From assembly GCA_019454165.1 (NCBI GenBank), contig CP075367.1:1528805-1592804 (forward strand): 64,000 nucleotides of DNA, read 5' to 3'. The stretch is from Anaerolineales bacterium (lineage in GTDB: Bacteria; Chloroflexota; Anaerolineae; Anaerolineales; UBA11579). The translations under genes were made by a program, and so were the position numbers. This document shows, piece after piece, positions 25,398 through 33,867 of this stretch. Under the pieces are notes generated by a model. It was not told the origin of the DNA. It ran no database searches and saw nothing but the letters and a program-made list of their open reading frames with translations. Position 1 is the stretch's first letter. Each line of letters begins with the position of its first letter.

Positions 25398-27062
25398 ATG
25401 CCACGCCGAACGCTTGCCCAGCTGTACCGTTCCGAGTTCTCCGCCTACAACCTGACGAAGTTCCGCCAGGATCTGCTGGCCGGCCTCACCGTGGCCGCCG
25501 TCGCCCTGCCACTGGCCCTGGCCTTCGGCGTGGCCAGCGGCGCCACGGCCGCCGCCGGCTTGGTGACCGCCATCATCGCCGGCCTGGTCATCGGCGCGCT
25601 CTCCGGCGCGCCCTACCAGATCAGCGGCCCTACCGGCGCCATGAGCGCTATACTGATCGTGCTGGTCAGCCGCTACGGCTTGCAAGGCATCTGGGCTGCT
25701 GGCTTGCTCTCCGGTTTTCTGCTCCTGGTCATTGGCTTGCTCAAGCTGGGCCGCTTCATTGCCTTCATCCCCTCGTCTGTCATCACTGGTTTCACCTCCG
25801 GCATCGCGCTGATCATCTTCATCGGCCAGATCGATAATTTCCTCGGCGTCCACACGCCCGAAACCGAGACCGCCTTACAAAAGCTGCTGGGCTACTTCCA
25901 AGGCGGCTTCACCCCCAACTGGCAGGTGCTCGCGATCGGCCTGGTGGTCATCGCGCTGATGCTGTTCTGGCCCAAAAAGTGGGATCGGGTCGTACCCGCA
26001 TCCCTGCTGGGCATCATCGCCGCCACCCTGGCCGCTGCGGCCTCCGGCTGGGAAGTCGAACAGATCGGGGCCATTCCGCAAACCCTGCTGCTGGAGCAGC
26101 GCTTCACCCCGCTCGCCTTCGACTGGAGCCAGCTGCCTGCCCTGCTGCCGCCCACCATCACCATCACCGCGCTCGGCGCGGTCGAGTCGCTGCTATGCGG
26201 CGCAGTCGCCGCCAATATGACCGGCATCCGCTTGCAGGCCAATCAAGAGCTGGTCGGCCAGGGCATCGGCAACATGCTGCTGCCCTTCTTCGGCGGCGTG
26301 CCTGCCACCGCCGCCATCGCCCGCTCCAGCGTCGGCATCAAGTCCGGTGGGCAGACCCGCCTCACCAGCATCATTCACGCCCTGGGTCTGCTGCTCTCGA
26401 TGTTCCTGCTCGCCCCGCTGATGGCGCGCATCCCGCTGGCCGCCCTGGCCGGCGTGCTGATGGTGACCGCCTGGCGCATGAACGAATGGCACGCCATCCG
26501 CTTCATGTTCAGCCACCGCTTCAAAACCGATATCGCCGCCTTCCTCATCACGATGCTGGCCACCATCAGCCTGGATCTGACCCAGGCCATTCTGATCGGC
26601 TCGCTGCTGGCGGGTACGATCTTCCTCAACCGCATCGCCAGCCTTGAGGTGGAGATCAGCCGGGTGGACCCGGAGCGCTTGCGCCAGCACGGCGTGCAGG
26701 CGGCCAACGCCTGTGAGCATATCCAGGTAGCTTTCGTGACCGGGCCGCTGTTCTTCGCCGCCACAGGCGTATTCGGAGAGGCGTTTGCCAAACTCGGCCC
26801 AACCCATACGCTCATTCTCTCCATGCGCGGCGTTCCATTGGTGGATACGGCCGGCATCGAAGCCATCCGCCGCCTACACGAACAACTGTCGGCCCAGGGC
26901 GGCACGCTGATGTTCGCCGGCGTGCACAAAAGCGTGATGAACATGCTGGAGCGCGGCGGCCTGGTGGATGAGATCGGCGTCCGCAACTTCTTCTGGAGCA
27001 GCGACCGCGCCATTCTGGCGGCGCAAGAACTGCCCTGCGCATTCTGCGCCGGGCAGCGCTAG
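25398..27062 (+). CDS. SulP-family anion transporter with STAS domain
   Basis: 554 residues from ATG 25398. The opening FRQDLLAGLTVAAVALPLALAFG and PYQISGPTGAMSAIL are SulP signatures. About 10-12 membrane segments fill residues 25-420. The C-terminal part is a STAS domain (about 440-545), with LSMRGVPLVDTAGIEAI carrying the DxSG-like phosphoacceptor-type loop as DTAG. SulP proteins move sulfate, bicarbonate or related anions with Na+ or H+. The exact ion cannot be read. No carbonic anhydrase or sulfate-assimilation gene is adjacent. It has no Shine-Dalgarno. Confidence 0.9.
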   Translation: MPRRTLAQLYRSEFSAYNLTKFRQDLLAGLTVAAVALPLALAFGVASGATAAAGLVTAIIAGLVIGALSGAPYQISGPTGAMSAILIVLVSRYGLQGIWAAGLLSGFLLLVIGLLKLGRFIAFIPSSVITGFTSGIALIIFIGQIDNFLGVHTPETETALQKLLGYFQGGFTPNWQVLAIGLVVIALMLFWPKKWDRVVPASLLGIIAATLAAAASGWEVEQIGAIPQTLLLEQRFTPLAFDWSQLPALLPPTITITALGAVESLLCGAVAANMTGIRLQANQELVGQGIGNMLLPFFGGVPATAAIARSSVGIKSGGQTRLTSIIHALGLLLSMFLLAPLMARIPLAALAGVLMVTAWRMNEWHAIRFMFSHRFKTDIAAFLITMLATISLDLTQAILIGSLLAGTIFLNRIASLEVEISRVDPERLRQHGVQAANACEHIQVAFVTGPLFFAATGVFGEAFAKLGPTHTLILSMRGVPLVDTAGIEAIRRLHEQLSAQGGTLMFAGVHKSVMNMLERGGLVDEIGVRNFFWSSDRAILAAQELPCAFCAGQR

Positions 27063-27075
27063 CCCCAGACGCGGC

Positions 27076-27105
27076 GGTGCGCATGCCGCAAGCGGCATGC
27101 GCACC
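27076..27105. terminator. Strong hairpin between convergent genes
   Basis: A perfect 13-bp stem (GGTGCGCATGCCG) with loop CAAG, between the SulP and CBS genes. It lacks a T-run, so intrinsic termination is uncertain; it may protect 3' ends. Confidence 0.45.
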
Positions 27106-27132
27106 CAAGGAGAGGAGGAAAGATGCCGAAGG

Positions 27133-27576
27133 CTAAACCGCGCCTACAGCTACAGTCTCGTTATCTAGCAAACGCATGAACGCCCTGAAGATGTCCGATT
27201 CGGTGATGATGCCCACCAGCTGACCATCTCGCAATACCGGCAGCGCCCCGATCTTGTGTTGCAGCATCAGGCGGGCCGCTTCCGTCAGCGCCGTATCCGG
27301 GTGCACCGTGATCGGCTTGCGGGTCATCAGTTTTTCCACGCCCAGGCGTTGGAGTAAGTAGCCAATTTCATGAATGCTCAGGCCGGTTGCGTCAGAAGGC
27401 CCAGCTTCCCGCAGATCCCCATAGGTGACGATGCCCACCAGCCGGCCCTCGTCCACCACCGGCAAACGGCGGATATGCTTCTCACGCATCAGCGTCAGGG
27501 CCTCAGGCAACGTAGTGCCGGGCGCTACACTGATCACATCCGTGGTCATCCATTCTGAAACTTTGTGAGTATCCAT
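27133..27576 (-). CDS. Two-CBS-domain protein
   Basis: 147 residues from ATG 27576, set by AGGAGG 5 nt upstream. It is a bare CBS pair: domain 1 has VSEWMTTDVISVAPGTTLPE and LPVVDEGRLVGIVTYGDL; domain 2 has VEKLMTRKPITVHPDTAL and LPVLRDGQLVGIITESDIF. Such pairs bind adenine nucleotides or other ligands and regulate partner proteins. No fused effector is present, so the partner is unknown. Longer reading frames upstream lack a ribosome binding site and are not supported. Confidence 0.92.
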   Translation of the reverse strand: MDTHKVSEWMTTDVISVAPGTTLPEALTLMREKHIRRLPVVDEGRLVGIVTYGDLREAGPSDATGLSIHEIGYLLQRLGVEKLMTRKPITVHPDTALTEAARLMLQHKIGALPVLRDGQLVGIITESDIFRAFMRLLDNETVAVGAV

Positions 27577-27654
27577 AACTACCTCCTCGTTCGCCCCTAC
27601 TTTACGGCCCAGGCAGAGTAGCCAATAGATACAAATGTCCCAACAAATGTCACT

Positions 27655-27685
27655 AAAAAAGCCGAGCTTTCGCTCGGCTTTTTTG
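27655..27685. terminator. Intrinsic terminator
   Basis: AAAAAAGCCGAGC, loop TTTC, GCTCGGCTTTTTT. It separates the CADD/TenA-like gene from the CBS gene downstream on the minus strand. Confidence 0.88.
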
Positions 27686-27701
27686 ATCTGCAAGGCCAGA
27701 A

Positions 27702-28295
27702 CTACATGCTGCAGTGCTTGTCGTAAATATCGCTCAGGGCGTCCCACAGCGCCGCGCTCATCTGCTCACAGGCGGCCAGCGCATCGGCCTGCTCTTCGCT
27801 GCTCAGCCCGTTGATGGCGGTCAGCAGCTTGGCGGCCTCGTGGTGGTTGGCGGAGTGCACTTCAAAATACGGCTCGGTGTTAGCCGGCAGGCTGTAGTGG
27901 GCGCGCAGGCCCTCCAGCTTGCTCTTGGCCGTCTCGGGCTGCTGCACTTCGAAGGCGTACAGCGCGCCGAGCGCGGTAGCCGGCTTGGCGAACATGGCGC
28001 CGGATTCGGCCACCAGCTTGCTCACCGCCGGCAGCTCAGCCGCACCTACCTCGGTGTCCAGGCCAGCGGCGAACTCCTGCCACAGTTCGGCATGTTCGCG
28101 CTCTTCCTGAGCGGTCTCAGCATCCTTCAGCGTCTCCCAGCCGGCCGGCATGGTGGCGATGAACGCACCGTATTCGCGCGCATAGGTGCGCAGTGCGTCC
28201 ACCGGCAGCTCGCCGGATTCCCAAGCCTGGTAGAAGGGATGCTTCAACAAGGCCTTCTTTTCAATACGTTGGTTAAGCTGCTCTTGCAGAGTCAT
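27702..28295 (-). CDS. CADD/TenA-like haem-oxygenase-fold protein
   Basis: 197 residues with AAAGGAG before ATG. LLKHPFYQAWESGELPVDALR and YAREYGAFIATMPA match the helical fold shared by TenA thiaminases, PqqC and CADD-type di-iron proteins. Possible metal ligands are Glu/His in EEREHAELW, Glu in ALYAFEVQQ and His in FEVHSANHHE. In the CADD group the last motif usually has His, Asp and His spaced differently, so metal binding here is uncertain. CADD proteins make para-aminobenzoate by self-sacrifice; TenA acts in thiamine salvage. Neither pathway is represented nearby. Confidence 0.7.
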   Translation of the reverse strand: MTLQEQLNQRIEKKALLKHPFYQAWESGELPVDALRTYAREYGAFIATMPAGWETLKDAETAQEEREHAELWQEFAAGLDTEVGAAELPAVSKLVAESGAMFAKPATALGALYAFEVQQPETAKSKLEGLRAHYSLPANTEPYFEVHSANHHEAAKLLTAINGLSSEEQADALAACEQMSAALWDALSDIYDKHCSM

Positions 28296-28348
28296 GAGTG
28301 GCTCCTTTGTTTCAGACGAATAAGGGAATAGTGTAGCGAAAATTACAC

Positions 28349-29314
28349 TTAATGCAAGCGCTGAACTACATACTCAGCCAGCTCGGCCAGGCCATCCCGC
28401 TCTGGGCAGGCCGGCATGGACTGCAATGAATCGAGCGCCAGGCGCACATAGCGGTGCGCCTCTTCGTTGGCCTGCTGCAACGCTCCGCTGCTGCGAATAT
28501 CATCGATCAAGGCTTCCATGCGCTCTTCTTCCAGCACGCCACCATTCAGCAGCACCTGCACGCGCTCATCCTCCGGCTTGCCGTCTAAGTAATACAACGT
28601 AGGCAGCGTGAACAGGCCATGGCGCAGATCGCTGGCTACGGGCTTGCCCAACGTGGCTTCGTCCGAAGTGAAGTCGAGCACGTCGTCCACCACCTGGAAG
28701 GCCATGCCAATGCTGTTGCCGTAGGTGTTGAGCAGCTCGCCGTATTGCGGGTAGACGCCCGCCAGGTGGGCCGGCGCCTTGGCCGCCAACTCGAACATCG
28801 AAGCCGTCTTGGCATAGATGCGCTGGTTGTATTCCTCGCGCGTCGGGAACATGTTGCGGGTGAAGATCTGGTTGACCTCGCCATTCACAATGATGGAGAG
28901 CGTCTTGGCGAACATCTGCATCACTTCGACCGACTCGGCCTGCGAGCCCAGCCAGGCCGCCTGCGAGAACAGGAAGTCGCCCGCCAGGATGGTAGCCGCG
29001 GAGTTCCACAACGCATTCAGTGTCGGCTCGCCGCGGCGCAGGGTCGCGCCGTCGATCAGGTCATCGTGCACCAGGGTGGCTGTATGCAGCATCTCGACCG
29101 CCGCCGCCACTGTGACGGCATGCTGGTGCGGCGCGTTGAGCATACCCGCCACCAACAGGGTCACCGTGGGGCGCACCCGCTTGCCGCCGGAGTTCAAAAG
29201 CTGCTCAAGCGCATAGCCCAACTCCGGATGGTAGCCATCCGCCACACGGCGCATGCGCTCCTCAACTTCAGGGAGCTGCGCCTGCACTTGGGCGTGAAAA
29301 TCCAGCATGGTCAT
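28349..29314 (-). CDS. Polyprenyl diphosphate synthase
   Basis: 321 residues. The first aspartate-rich motif is LVHDDLIDGATLRRG and the second is QVVDDVLDFT, both needed for Mg-diphosphate binding in trans-prenyl transferases. GGKRVRPTVTLLV near residue 43 is the substrate-binding Arg/Lys segment. Small-looking residues before the first motif (EMLHTATLV) are compatible with a medium to long product, as for quinone side chains. The start overlaps the tatD stop by ATGA, so both belong to a tatD-ispB-like operon. Confidence 0.92.
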   Translation of the reverse strand: MTMLDFHAQVQAQLPEVEERMRRVADGYHPELGYALEQLLNSGGKRVRPTVTLLVAGMLNAPHQHAVTVAAAVEMLHTATLVHDDLIDGATLRRGEPTLNALWNSAATILAGDFLFSQAAWLGSQAESVEVMQMFAKTLSIIVNGEVNQIFTRNMFPTREEYNQRIYAKTASMFELAAKAPAHLAGVYPQYGELLNTYGNSIGMAFQVVDDVLDFTSDEATLGKPVASDLRHGLFTLPTLYYLDGKPEDERVQVLLNGGVLEEERMEALIDDIRSSGALQQANEEAHRYVRLALDSLQSMPACPERDGLAELAEYVVQRLH

Positions 29315-30117
29315 TGCTGTGCCTCAATACGGAACAATTGCCGGGCGTTGGCCGTGGTGGCCGCCGCCACTTCATCGAATACCATGCCCTTGAGTTCGGC
29401 CAGTTTCTCCGCCACCAGGGTGACCCGGGCGGGCTCATTGCGCTGGCCGCGCAGCGGGTGCGGCGACAAATACGGACTATCCGTCTCCACCACAATGCGC
29501 TCCAGCGGGGTCTGCTCGGCGATCGCCTGCAGCTCCGGCGCGTTCTTGAAGGTCAGCGGCCCGGTGAAACCGAGAAAATATCCCGCCGCCACCGCTTTCT
29601 CGGCCATGGCCTGATCCCCAGAGAACGAGTGCAGCACGCCCGGCCGGGCGGCCAGCGCCGAGCCACTAGCCTGCAAGCCAGCCTGCCATTCAAGCAAAAT
29701 AGCCAGCAAGTCTTCGCTGGCTTCACGGTTATGCACGATCACGGGCAATTCCATCTCTGCTGCCAATTCTAACTGAGCTTGCAGCGCTTTTTTCTGCACA
29801 TCGTGCGGCGCCTTGTCCCAGTAATAGTCCAGGCCGATCTCACCGATGGCCACAACCTTTGTCTGCTGCGCCAGCTGGCGCAGTTCATCCGTGTTGTTCG
29901 CGTTCCATTCGGTGCTGCTGTTCGGATGCACGCCAACCGCCGCATAGACACAAGCCGTTTGCTGCGCCAGCGCAACCACGCCGGCCGCACTGGCCATATC
30001 AATGCTGGGGTTCACAATTGCATCCACACCAGCCTCCTGTGCTCGGGCAACTACCTGCGCCCGATCCGCATCAAAGGCATCAAGATCCAAATGGCAATGT
30101 GTGTCTACCAGTGCCAT
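29311..30117 (-). CDS. tatD: TatD-family metal-dependent DNase
   Basis: 268 residues, standard size. Metal ligands are visible in VDTHCHLD (HxH), GVHPNSS, IGEIGLDYYWD (Glu), VIVHNRE, LHSFSGD and VVETDSPYLSPHP (Asp). The TIM-barrel enzyme cuts DNA 3'-5' and has been linked to oxidative damage repair. It lies 4 nt after the phosphohexomutase gene and overlaps the polyprenyl synthase start. Confidence 0.94.
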   Translation of the reverse strand: MALVDTHCHLDLDAFDADRAQVVARAQEAGVDAIVNPSIDMASAAGVVALAQQTACVYAAVGVHPNSSTEWNANNTDELRQLAQQTKVVAIGEIGLDYYWDKAPHDVQKKALQAQLELAAEMELPVIVHNREASEDLLAILLEWQAGLQASGSALAARPGVLHSFSGDQAMAEKAVAAGYFLGFTGPLTFKNAPELQAIAEQTPLERIVVETDSPYLSPHPLRGQRNEPARVTLVAEKLAELKGMVFDEVAAATTANARQLFRIEAQQ

Positions 30118-30121
30118 TCAT

Positions 30122-31546
30122 TCACTGCGTAATACCGGCTACGCGCAGGCCGTCCTGCAAGATGGCCGGCACTTTATCGCCATGCGTGGTTTCGGTGTAC
30201 ACGCGGATCTTCGGTTCAGTGCCAGAGAAGCGCACCAACAGCCAGCCGCCATCCTCCAGGTTGAACTTGAAGCCATCCGTCGTATCCAGGCTCGTCACTT
30301 TCAAGCCGCCGATCGTTTCGGGCTTGGCGTCCACGATCTGCTTCTCCACCGCGGCGCGGTCACCTTCGAACAGGCTGTCAATGCGGTCATAGTAGTGCGC
30401 GCCCACCTTGGCGAACAACCACTCGATCAGTTCCGTGGGTTTCTTGTTGAGCTTGACCATCATGTCGAGCACATACAAGCCGGCCAGAATGCCGTCGCGC
30501 TCGGGTACATTGCCGCGGAAGGCATAGCCGCCCGATTCCTCACCGCCGATCATGGCGTCCACTTCCATCATCTTGGGGGCTACATACTTGAAGCCCACGC
30601 CCGTGTCGTACACCGGCACATCGTAGAGCTTGCCCAGCTTGTTCAACATCGTGGTGGTGGAAAGAGTCTTCACGATCGGGCCGCGCTCGCCGCGCACTTC
30701 CAGCAGGTAGTACGCCAGCAAACCATACGCGCGCAGCTGGTCAATGAACTGGCCCTTCTCGTCGCCCAGGCCCATGCGGTCAGCATCGCCATCCGTGATG
30801 AGCAGCACATCCGCCTTGTTGGCCACCGTGGCGGCCAAACCGGCATCCACATTCGGCTGGATGGGCTCCGGGCGCTCCATCTCCGGATAGATCGGGTTGC
30901 GATGGTTGTGTATCTCCAGCACACGCGTCTTGCCGCCGGCCAACAGCCGCGGGAACCAGCCCGCGCCGTTGCCCCACATGGTGTCCACCATCACAGTAAA
31001 GCCTGCATCCTTGATAGGCTGCAGGTCGATCAGTTTTTCTAAATGCGCAATGTACTTGGGGGCAGCGTCGAACAGCTCGATCAAGCCCTGTGCCACGGCG
31101 TCGTCAAAGTCCATGCTCGAAACGCCGGCCACGCTGTCCGGGATAGCCGCTTCGATCTCGGCCAGGCCGTCGGGGTCGATCGCGCCGCCATTCTCGTCAC
31201 GCACTTTGAAGCCATTGTCGGTCGGCGGGTTGTGCGAGGCAGTGATGTTGATCGCCCCGCCCGCCTTCTGGGTCAGCACGGCGTAGGCGATCACCGGCGT
31301 CGGCGTAGCTTCCTGGGTCAGCCAGGCTTTGATGCCGTTGCCGGCCAGCACGCTGGCCACTGTGGCCGCAAAATTCTCGGAATGAAAGCGTTTGTCGTAG
31401 CCCACCACAACGCCCATGGCGGTCTTGTTGTGGTTCTTGATGTAGGTTGCATACCCCTGGGCAGCGCGCTGCACAGCGTCAAATGTGTAATCCTTGGCGA
31501 TCACCCCGCGCCAACCATCGGTTCCAAAGCGAATGTCTTTGGCCAT
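30122..31546 (-). CDS. Phosphoglucomutase/phosphomannomutase
   Basis: 474 residues. The phosphoserine loop is [13 protein letters not shown], the metal loop is [14 protein letters not shown], the sugar loop contains [10 protein letters not shown], and the phosphate-binding loop near the C-terminus is [12 protein letters not shown]. All four alpha-D-phosphohexomutase sites are intact, so the enzyme interconverts hexose-1- and hexose-6-phosphates. Whether glucose, mannose or glucosamine is preferred cannot be decided, though GEESGG favours glucose/mannose over GlmM. An AAGGAAC site lies in a 40-nt leader behind a clear promoter. It heads the operon with tatD. Confidence 0.93.
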   Translation of the reverse strand: MAKDIRFGTDGWRGVIAKDYTFDAVQRAAQGYATYIKNHNKTAMGVVVGYDKRFHSENFAATVASVLAGNGIKAWLTQEATPTPVIAYAVLTQKAGGAINITASHNPPTDNGFKVRDENGGAIDPDGLAEIEAAIPDSVAGVSSMDFDDAVAQGLIELFDAAPKYIAHLEKLIDLQPIKDAGFTVMVDTMWGNGAGWFPRLLAGGKTRVLEIHNHRNPIYPEMERPEPIQPNVDAGLAATVANKADVLLITDGDADRMGLGDEKGQFIDQLRAYGLLAYYLLEVRGERGPIVKTLSTTTMLNKLGKLYDVPVYDTGVGFKYVAPKMMEVDAMIGGEESGGYAFRGNVPERDGILAGLYVLDMMVKLNKKPTELIEWLFAKVGAHYYDRIDSLFEGDRAAVEKQIVDAKPETIGGLKVTSLDTTDGFKFNLEDGGWLLVRFSGTEPKIRVYTETTHGDKVPAILQDGLRVAGITQ

Positions 31547-31586
31547 GCAGCTTGTTCCTTGTAAATGTGATTTTTAGTACAAGCTG

Positions 31587-31614
31587 ATTATAGCAGAACG
31601 CCTGCAGAACTCAA
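31587..31614 (-). promoter_or_regulatory. Sigma-70 promoter of the phosphohexomutase-tatD operon
   Basis: On the minus strand TTGAGT, 16 nt, then TATAAT, about 40 nt before ATG 31546. Unlike the leaderless genes it has both boxes and a leader. Confidence 0.6.
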
Positions 31615-31659
31615 AGCAGCTCTGCCTGCGCACGGGCTGGCTTGCTGGACTCTTTCCCG

Positions 31660-31665
31660 TATACT
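31660..31665 (+). promoter_or_regulatory. -10 box for a leaderless transcript
   Basis: TATACT ends 7 nt before ATG 31673; no Shine-Dalgarno. Confidence 0.5.
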
Positions 31666-31672
31666 CAGCGGG

Positions 31673-33700
31673 ATGAGCGCCAGCAAACGCAGCCCCTCCA
31701 AAGCCAAACGTAGCGCCAAGCCAGCCACCCGCAGCCAACGCCTGCAAGCCGCCGCCCCGCGCCTGGCCGCGCTGGCCTTCTGGGGCATGCTGGCCTTCGT
31801 GCTGGCCGTGCGCTTCTGGAACCTGGAACATTTGCAAGCCGAAGTCTTTGGCGATATCAGCACCGCCACCATCTACGTCTGGGATGTGATCCACGGCCGT
31901 TGGCCCTTTTACATTCCGCTCAGCACCGGCCCACTGTTCCATTACCTTGCCGCGCCCGCCGCCCTGGTGCTGGGGCTCAACTACCTCAGCCTCAAGCTCA
32001 CCTCGGTTCTGATCAGCCTGGGCGCGCTGGCCTTCACCTATGCGCTGGCCCGCCGCCTGCTGGGGCCGCTGTTCGCCAGCCTGACCACCTTCATCGCCGG
32101 CATTTCGTATTGGCTGCTCATCCACAGCCGCCTCGGCAATGTGCCCATCGTGGTCCCGCTGCTCTCGGCCGCCCTCGGCTGGCTGCTGGTCTGCTACATC
32201 CAGCAGCCGCAGCGCCGTTACCTGCTGTGGGCCGCCGTGGTCTCGATCCTCGGCTTGTACACCTACCCAGGCGCCTACCTACTGCCCGCCGCCCTATTGC
32301 TTGCCATGCTGGTGCTGCACTTCACCGGGCCGCGCGTCCCGGCCACCGATTGGCTGCGCGTCGTCGCCCTGCTGCTAGTGCTGGCCTTGCCCTATGTGTG
32401 GATCGTGTCGCAGAACGCGGTCGCCTTCACGTCAGAAGGCTACCTGGGCGGCAAGTTCGAGCTCAGCGCCGCCGGCCTCTGGCAGCTGGTGCAAAACGCG
32501 CTCAAGGCGCTCGCCGCCTACAACCTCAAAGGCGACAGCATTAGCCGCGTCAACATCGCCCATCGACCCCATCTGGATGTGATCAGCGGCGTCTTTTTGC
32601 TGCTTGGCATTTTGTTTTGGCTGCGCCAACCCCGCCGCCGCGAAGGGCTCATCCTGCTCATCATCTTTTTGCTGATGCATGTGCCTTCGATGCTCGTGGT
32701 CGCCAACAGTCAGGAAGTCCCCTCGGCCACTCGCACTATCGGCGCAGCGCCCTTCGCATACATATTCGTCGCCAGTGGCCTCTGGCAGTTGGCCGCCTGG
32801 CTTCACGCCCGCCTCAGCAAAGTCACCGCGGCTGCCATCATAGTTTTTCTCGTCACCGCCATCGCGGTGCTCAATCTGGTGGGCTACTTCGGCGCCTACA
32901 TCAATGGCCTGCCGTATCGCAACACGCCGATCGCCCGCCACATTACCAACTACGCCAACCTGCTGCCGGAGAACACGCAGGTCTATCTGGTGGGCTGCTG
33001 TTGGGAATCCAGCATGCCCGAGCCGATCAGCATCCATGACGAGATGGACCGGTCCGAGAACTTCCACTACATCCAATCCAACGAGCTCAACTGCACCGCG
33101 CTGGAAGCTACGCTGCAAGGCCCGGCGGTAATGATCTGGAGTTACCGTGAGAGCTTGCCCGCCGCCCAACTGGAAGCCTGCGCCGAGCGCTTCCCGGCCC
33201 AGCTGTTCACCAGCCGCGCCGGCCTGCCCATGTTCCACGCCGCGCCCGTGCAAGGTTTGCGCGTGATCCAGCCCGTGGCCGGGCTGGAAACCCAGTGGGT
33301 CGAGTGGCAGAGCAGCCAGGTGCTCGTGCACTACTCCACCCTGGACGGCGGGCGCATCGAGGATGCGCTCGACGGCAACTTCGACTCGCTGATGCGTGGC
33401 GCGGCCGCCAACCCGTTCGTGATCGAGTTCGAGTTCGACCCGCCCCGCCAAGCCCGCAGCCTGCAGCTGAGCCTAGCCGGCATGCAGCAATTCGAGGTCA
33501 ATCTCTTCCTGACCTACGAGGACGGCAGCCTGCACGACCTGCAGCAAAGCTACCGCGACCTGCCATCCGACCCCACCATCCGCATCGACCTACCCGCCAG
33601 CGAAGCGACCGTGCGCATCCTCCACATCGAGATCAAGGACCTGGCGCCCGAGCCAGTCAACGGCTACCACATCCACGTCCGCGAGCTGACGCTCGACTAG
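31673..33700 (+). CDS. GT-C (family 39/ArnT-like) membrane glycosyltransferase
   Basis: 675 residues. A Lys/Arg/Ser-rich N-terminus (residues 1-28) precedes a first helix and then AEVFGDISTATIYVWD; the acidic residue in this first outer loop is the position of the catalytic Asp in GT-C transferases. About 11-12 membrane segments run to about residue 415. The C-terminal 260 residues are soluble and probably external, with a beta-rich last part (DGNFDSLMRGAAANPFVIEF) like a discoidin/CBM fold. It likely moves a sugar from a lipid-phosphate donor to an envelope acceptor; donor and acceptor are unknown. Confidence 0.8.
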   Translation: MSASKRSPSKAKRSAKPATRSQRLQAAAPRLAALAFWGMLAFVLAVRFWNLEHLQAEVFGDISTATIYVWDVIHGRWPFYIPLSTGPLFHYLAAPAALVLGLNYLSLKLTSVLISLGALAFTYALARRLLGPLFASLTTFIAGISYWLLIHSRLGNVPIVVPLLSAALGWLLVCYIQQPQRRYLLWAAVVSILGLYTYPGAYLLPAALLLAMLVLHFTGPRVPATDWLRVVALLLVLALPYVWIVSQNAVAFTSEGYLGGKFELSAAGLWQLVQNALKALAAYNLKGDSISRVNIAHRPHLDVISGVFLLLGILFWLRQPRRREGLILLIIFLLMHVPSMLVVANSQEVPSATRTIGAAPFAYIFVASGLWQLAAWLHARLSKVTAAAIIVFLVTAIAVLNLVGYFGAYINGLPYRNTPIARHITNYANLLPENTQVYLVGCCWESSMPEPISIHDEMDRSENFHYIQSNELNCTALEATLQGPAVMIWSYRESLPAAQLEACAERFPAQLFTSRAGLPMFHAAPVQGLRVIQPVAGLETQWVEWQSSQVLVHYSTLDGGRIEDALDGNFDSLMRGAAANPFVIEFEFDPPRQARSLQLSLAGMQQFEVNLFLTYEDGSLHDLQQSYRDLPSDPTIRIDLPASEATVRILHIEIKDLAPEPVNGYHIHVRELTLD

Positions 33701-33715
33701 ATGCGGTAACTGCTT

Positions 33716-33781
33716 AACCACAAAGACACAAAGAGCACAAAGTATTGAATCAACCTTCGTGCCCTTTGTGTCTTTGTGGTT
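33716..33781. repeat. Dispersed inverted repeat, CACAAAGACACAAAG type
   Basis: The left arm contains AACCACAAAGACACAAAG and the right arm CTTTGTGTCTTTGTGGTT, nearly perfect complements about 27 nt long with a short AT-rich loop. It follows the glycosyltransferase stop and could act as a transcript-end hairpin. Confidence 0.8.
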
Positions 33782-33792
33782 CGGGTTTTTTA

Positions 33793-33833
33793 ACCGAAAC
33801 ATCTGTGTTGATCTGTATTCATCTGTGGATGAT
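33793..33833. repeat. Dispersed ATCTGTGTTGATCTGTATTC-type repeat, copy 5
   Basis: ATCTGTGTTGATCTGTATTC followed by ATCTGTGGATG, directly after the CACAAAG-type inverted repeat and 21 nt before the iscS -10 box. Confidence 0.7.
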
Positions 33834-33853
33834 TAGTTGGCCTTCCACCCCGC

Positions 33854-33859
33854 TATAAT
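33854..33859 (+). promoter_or_regulatory. -10 box for a leaderless iscS transcript
   Basis: TATAAT ends 8 nt before ATG 33868; the following CCCCTGC is identical to that before the HDAC-like gene. Confidence 0.55.
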
Positions 33860-33867
33860 CCCCTGCA

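Noticed and set aside
25368..25853. Acidic 162-residue N-terminal extension of the bestrophin-like protein
   Set aside because: It lies antisense within the SulP gene and is low-complexity Asp/Glu/Gln; the hydrophobic protein starts at 25367 or 25343.
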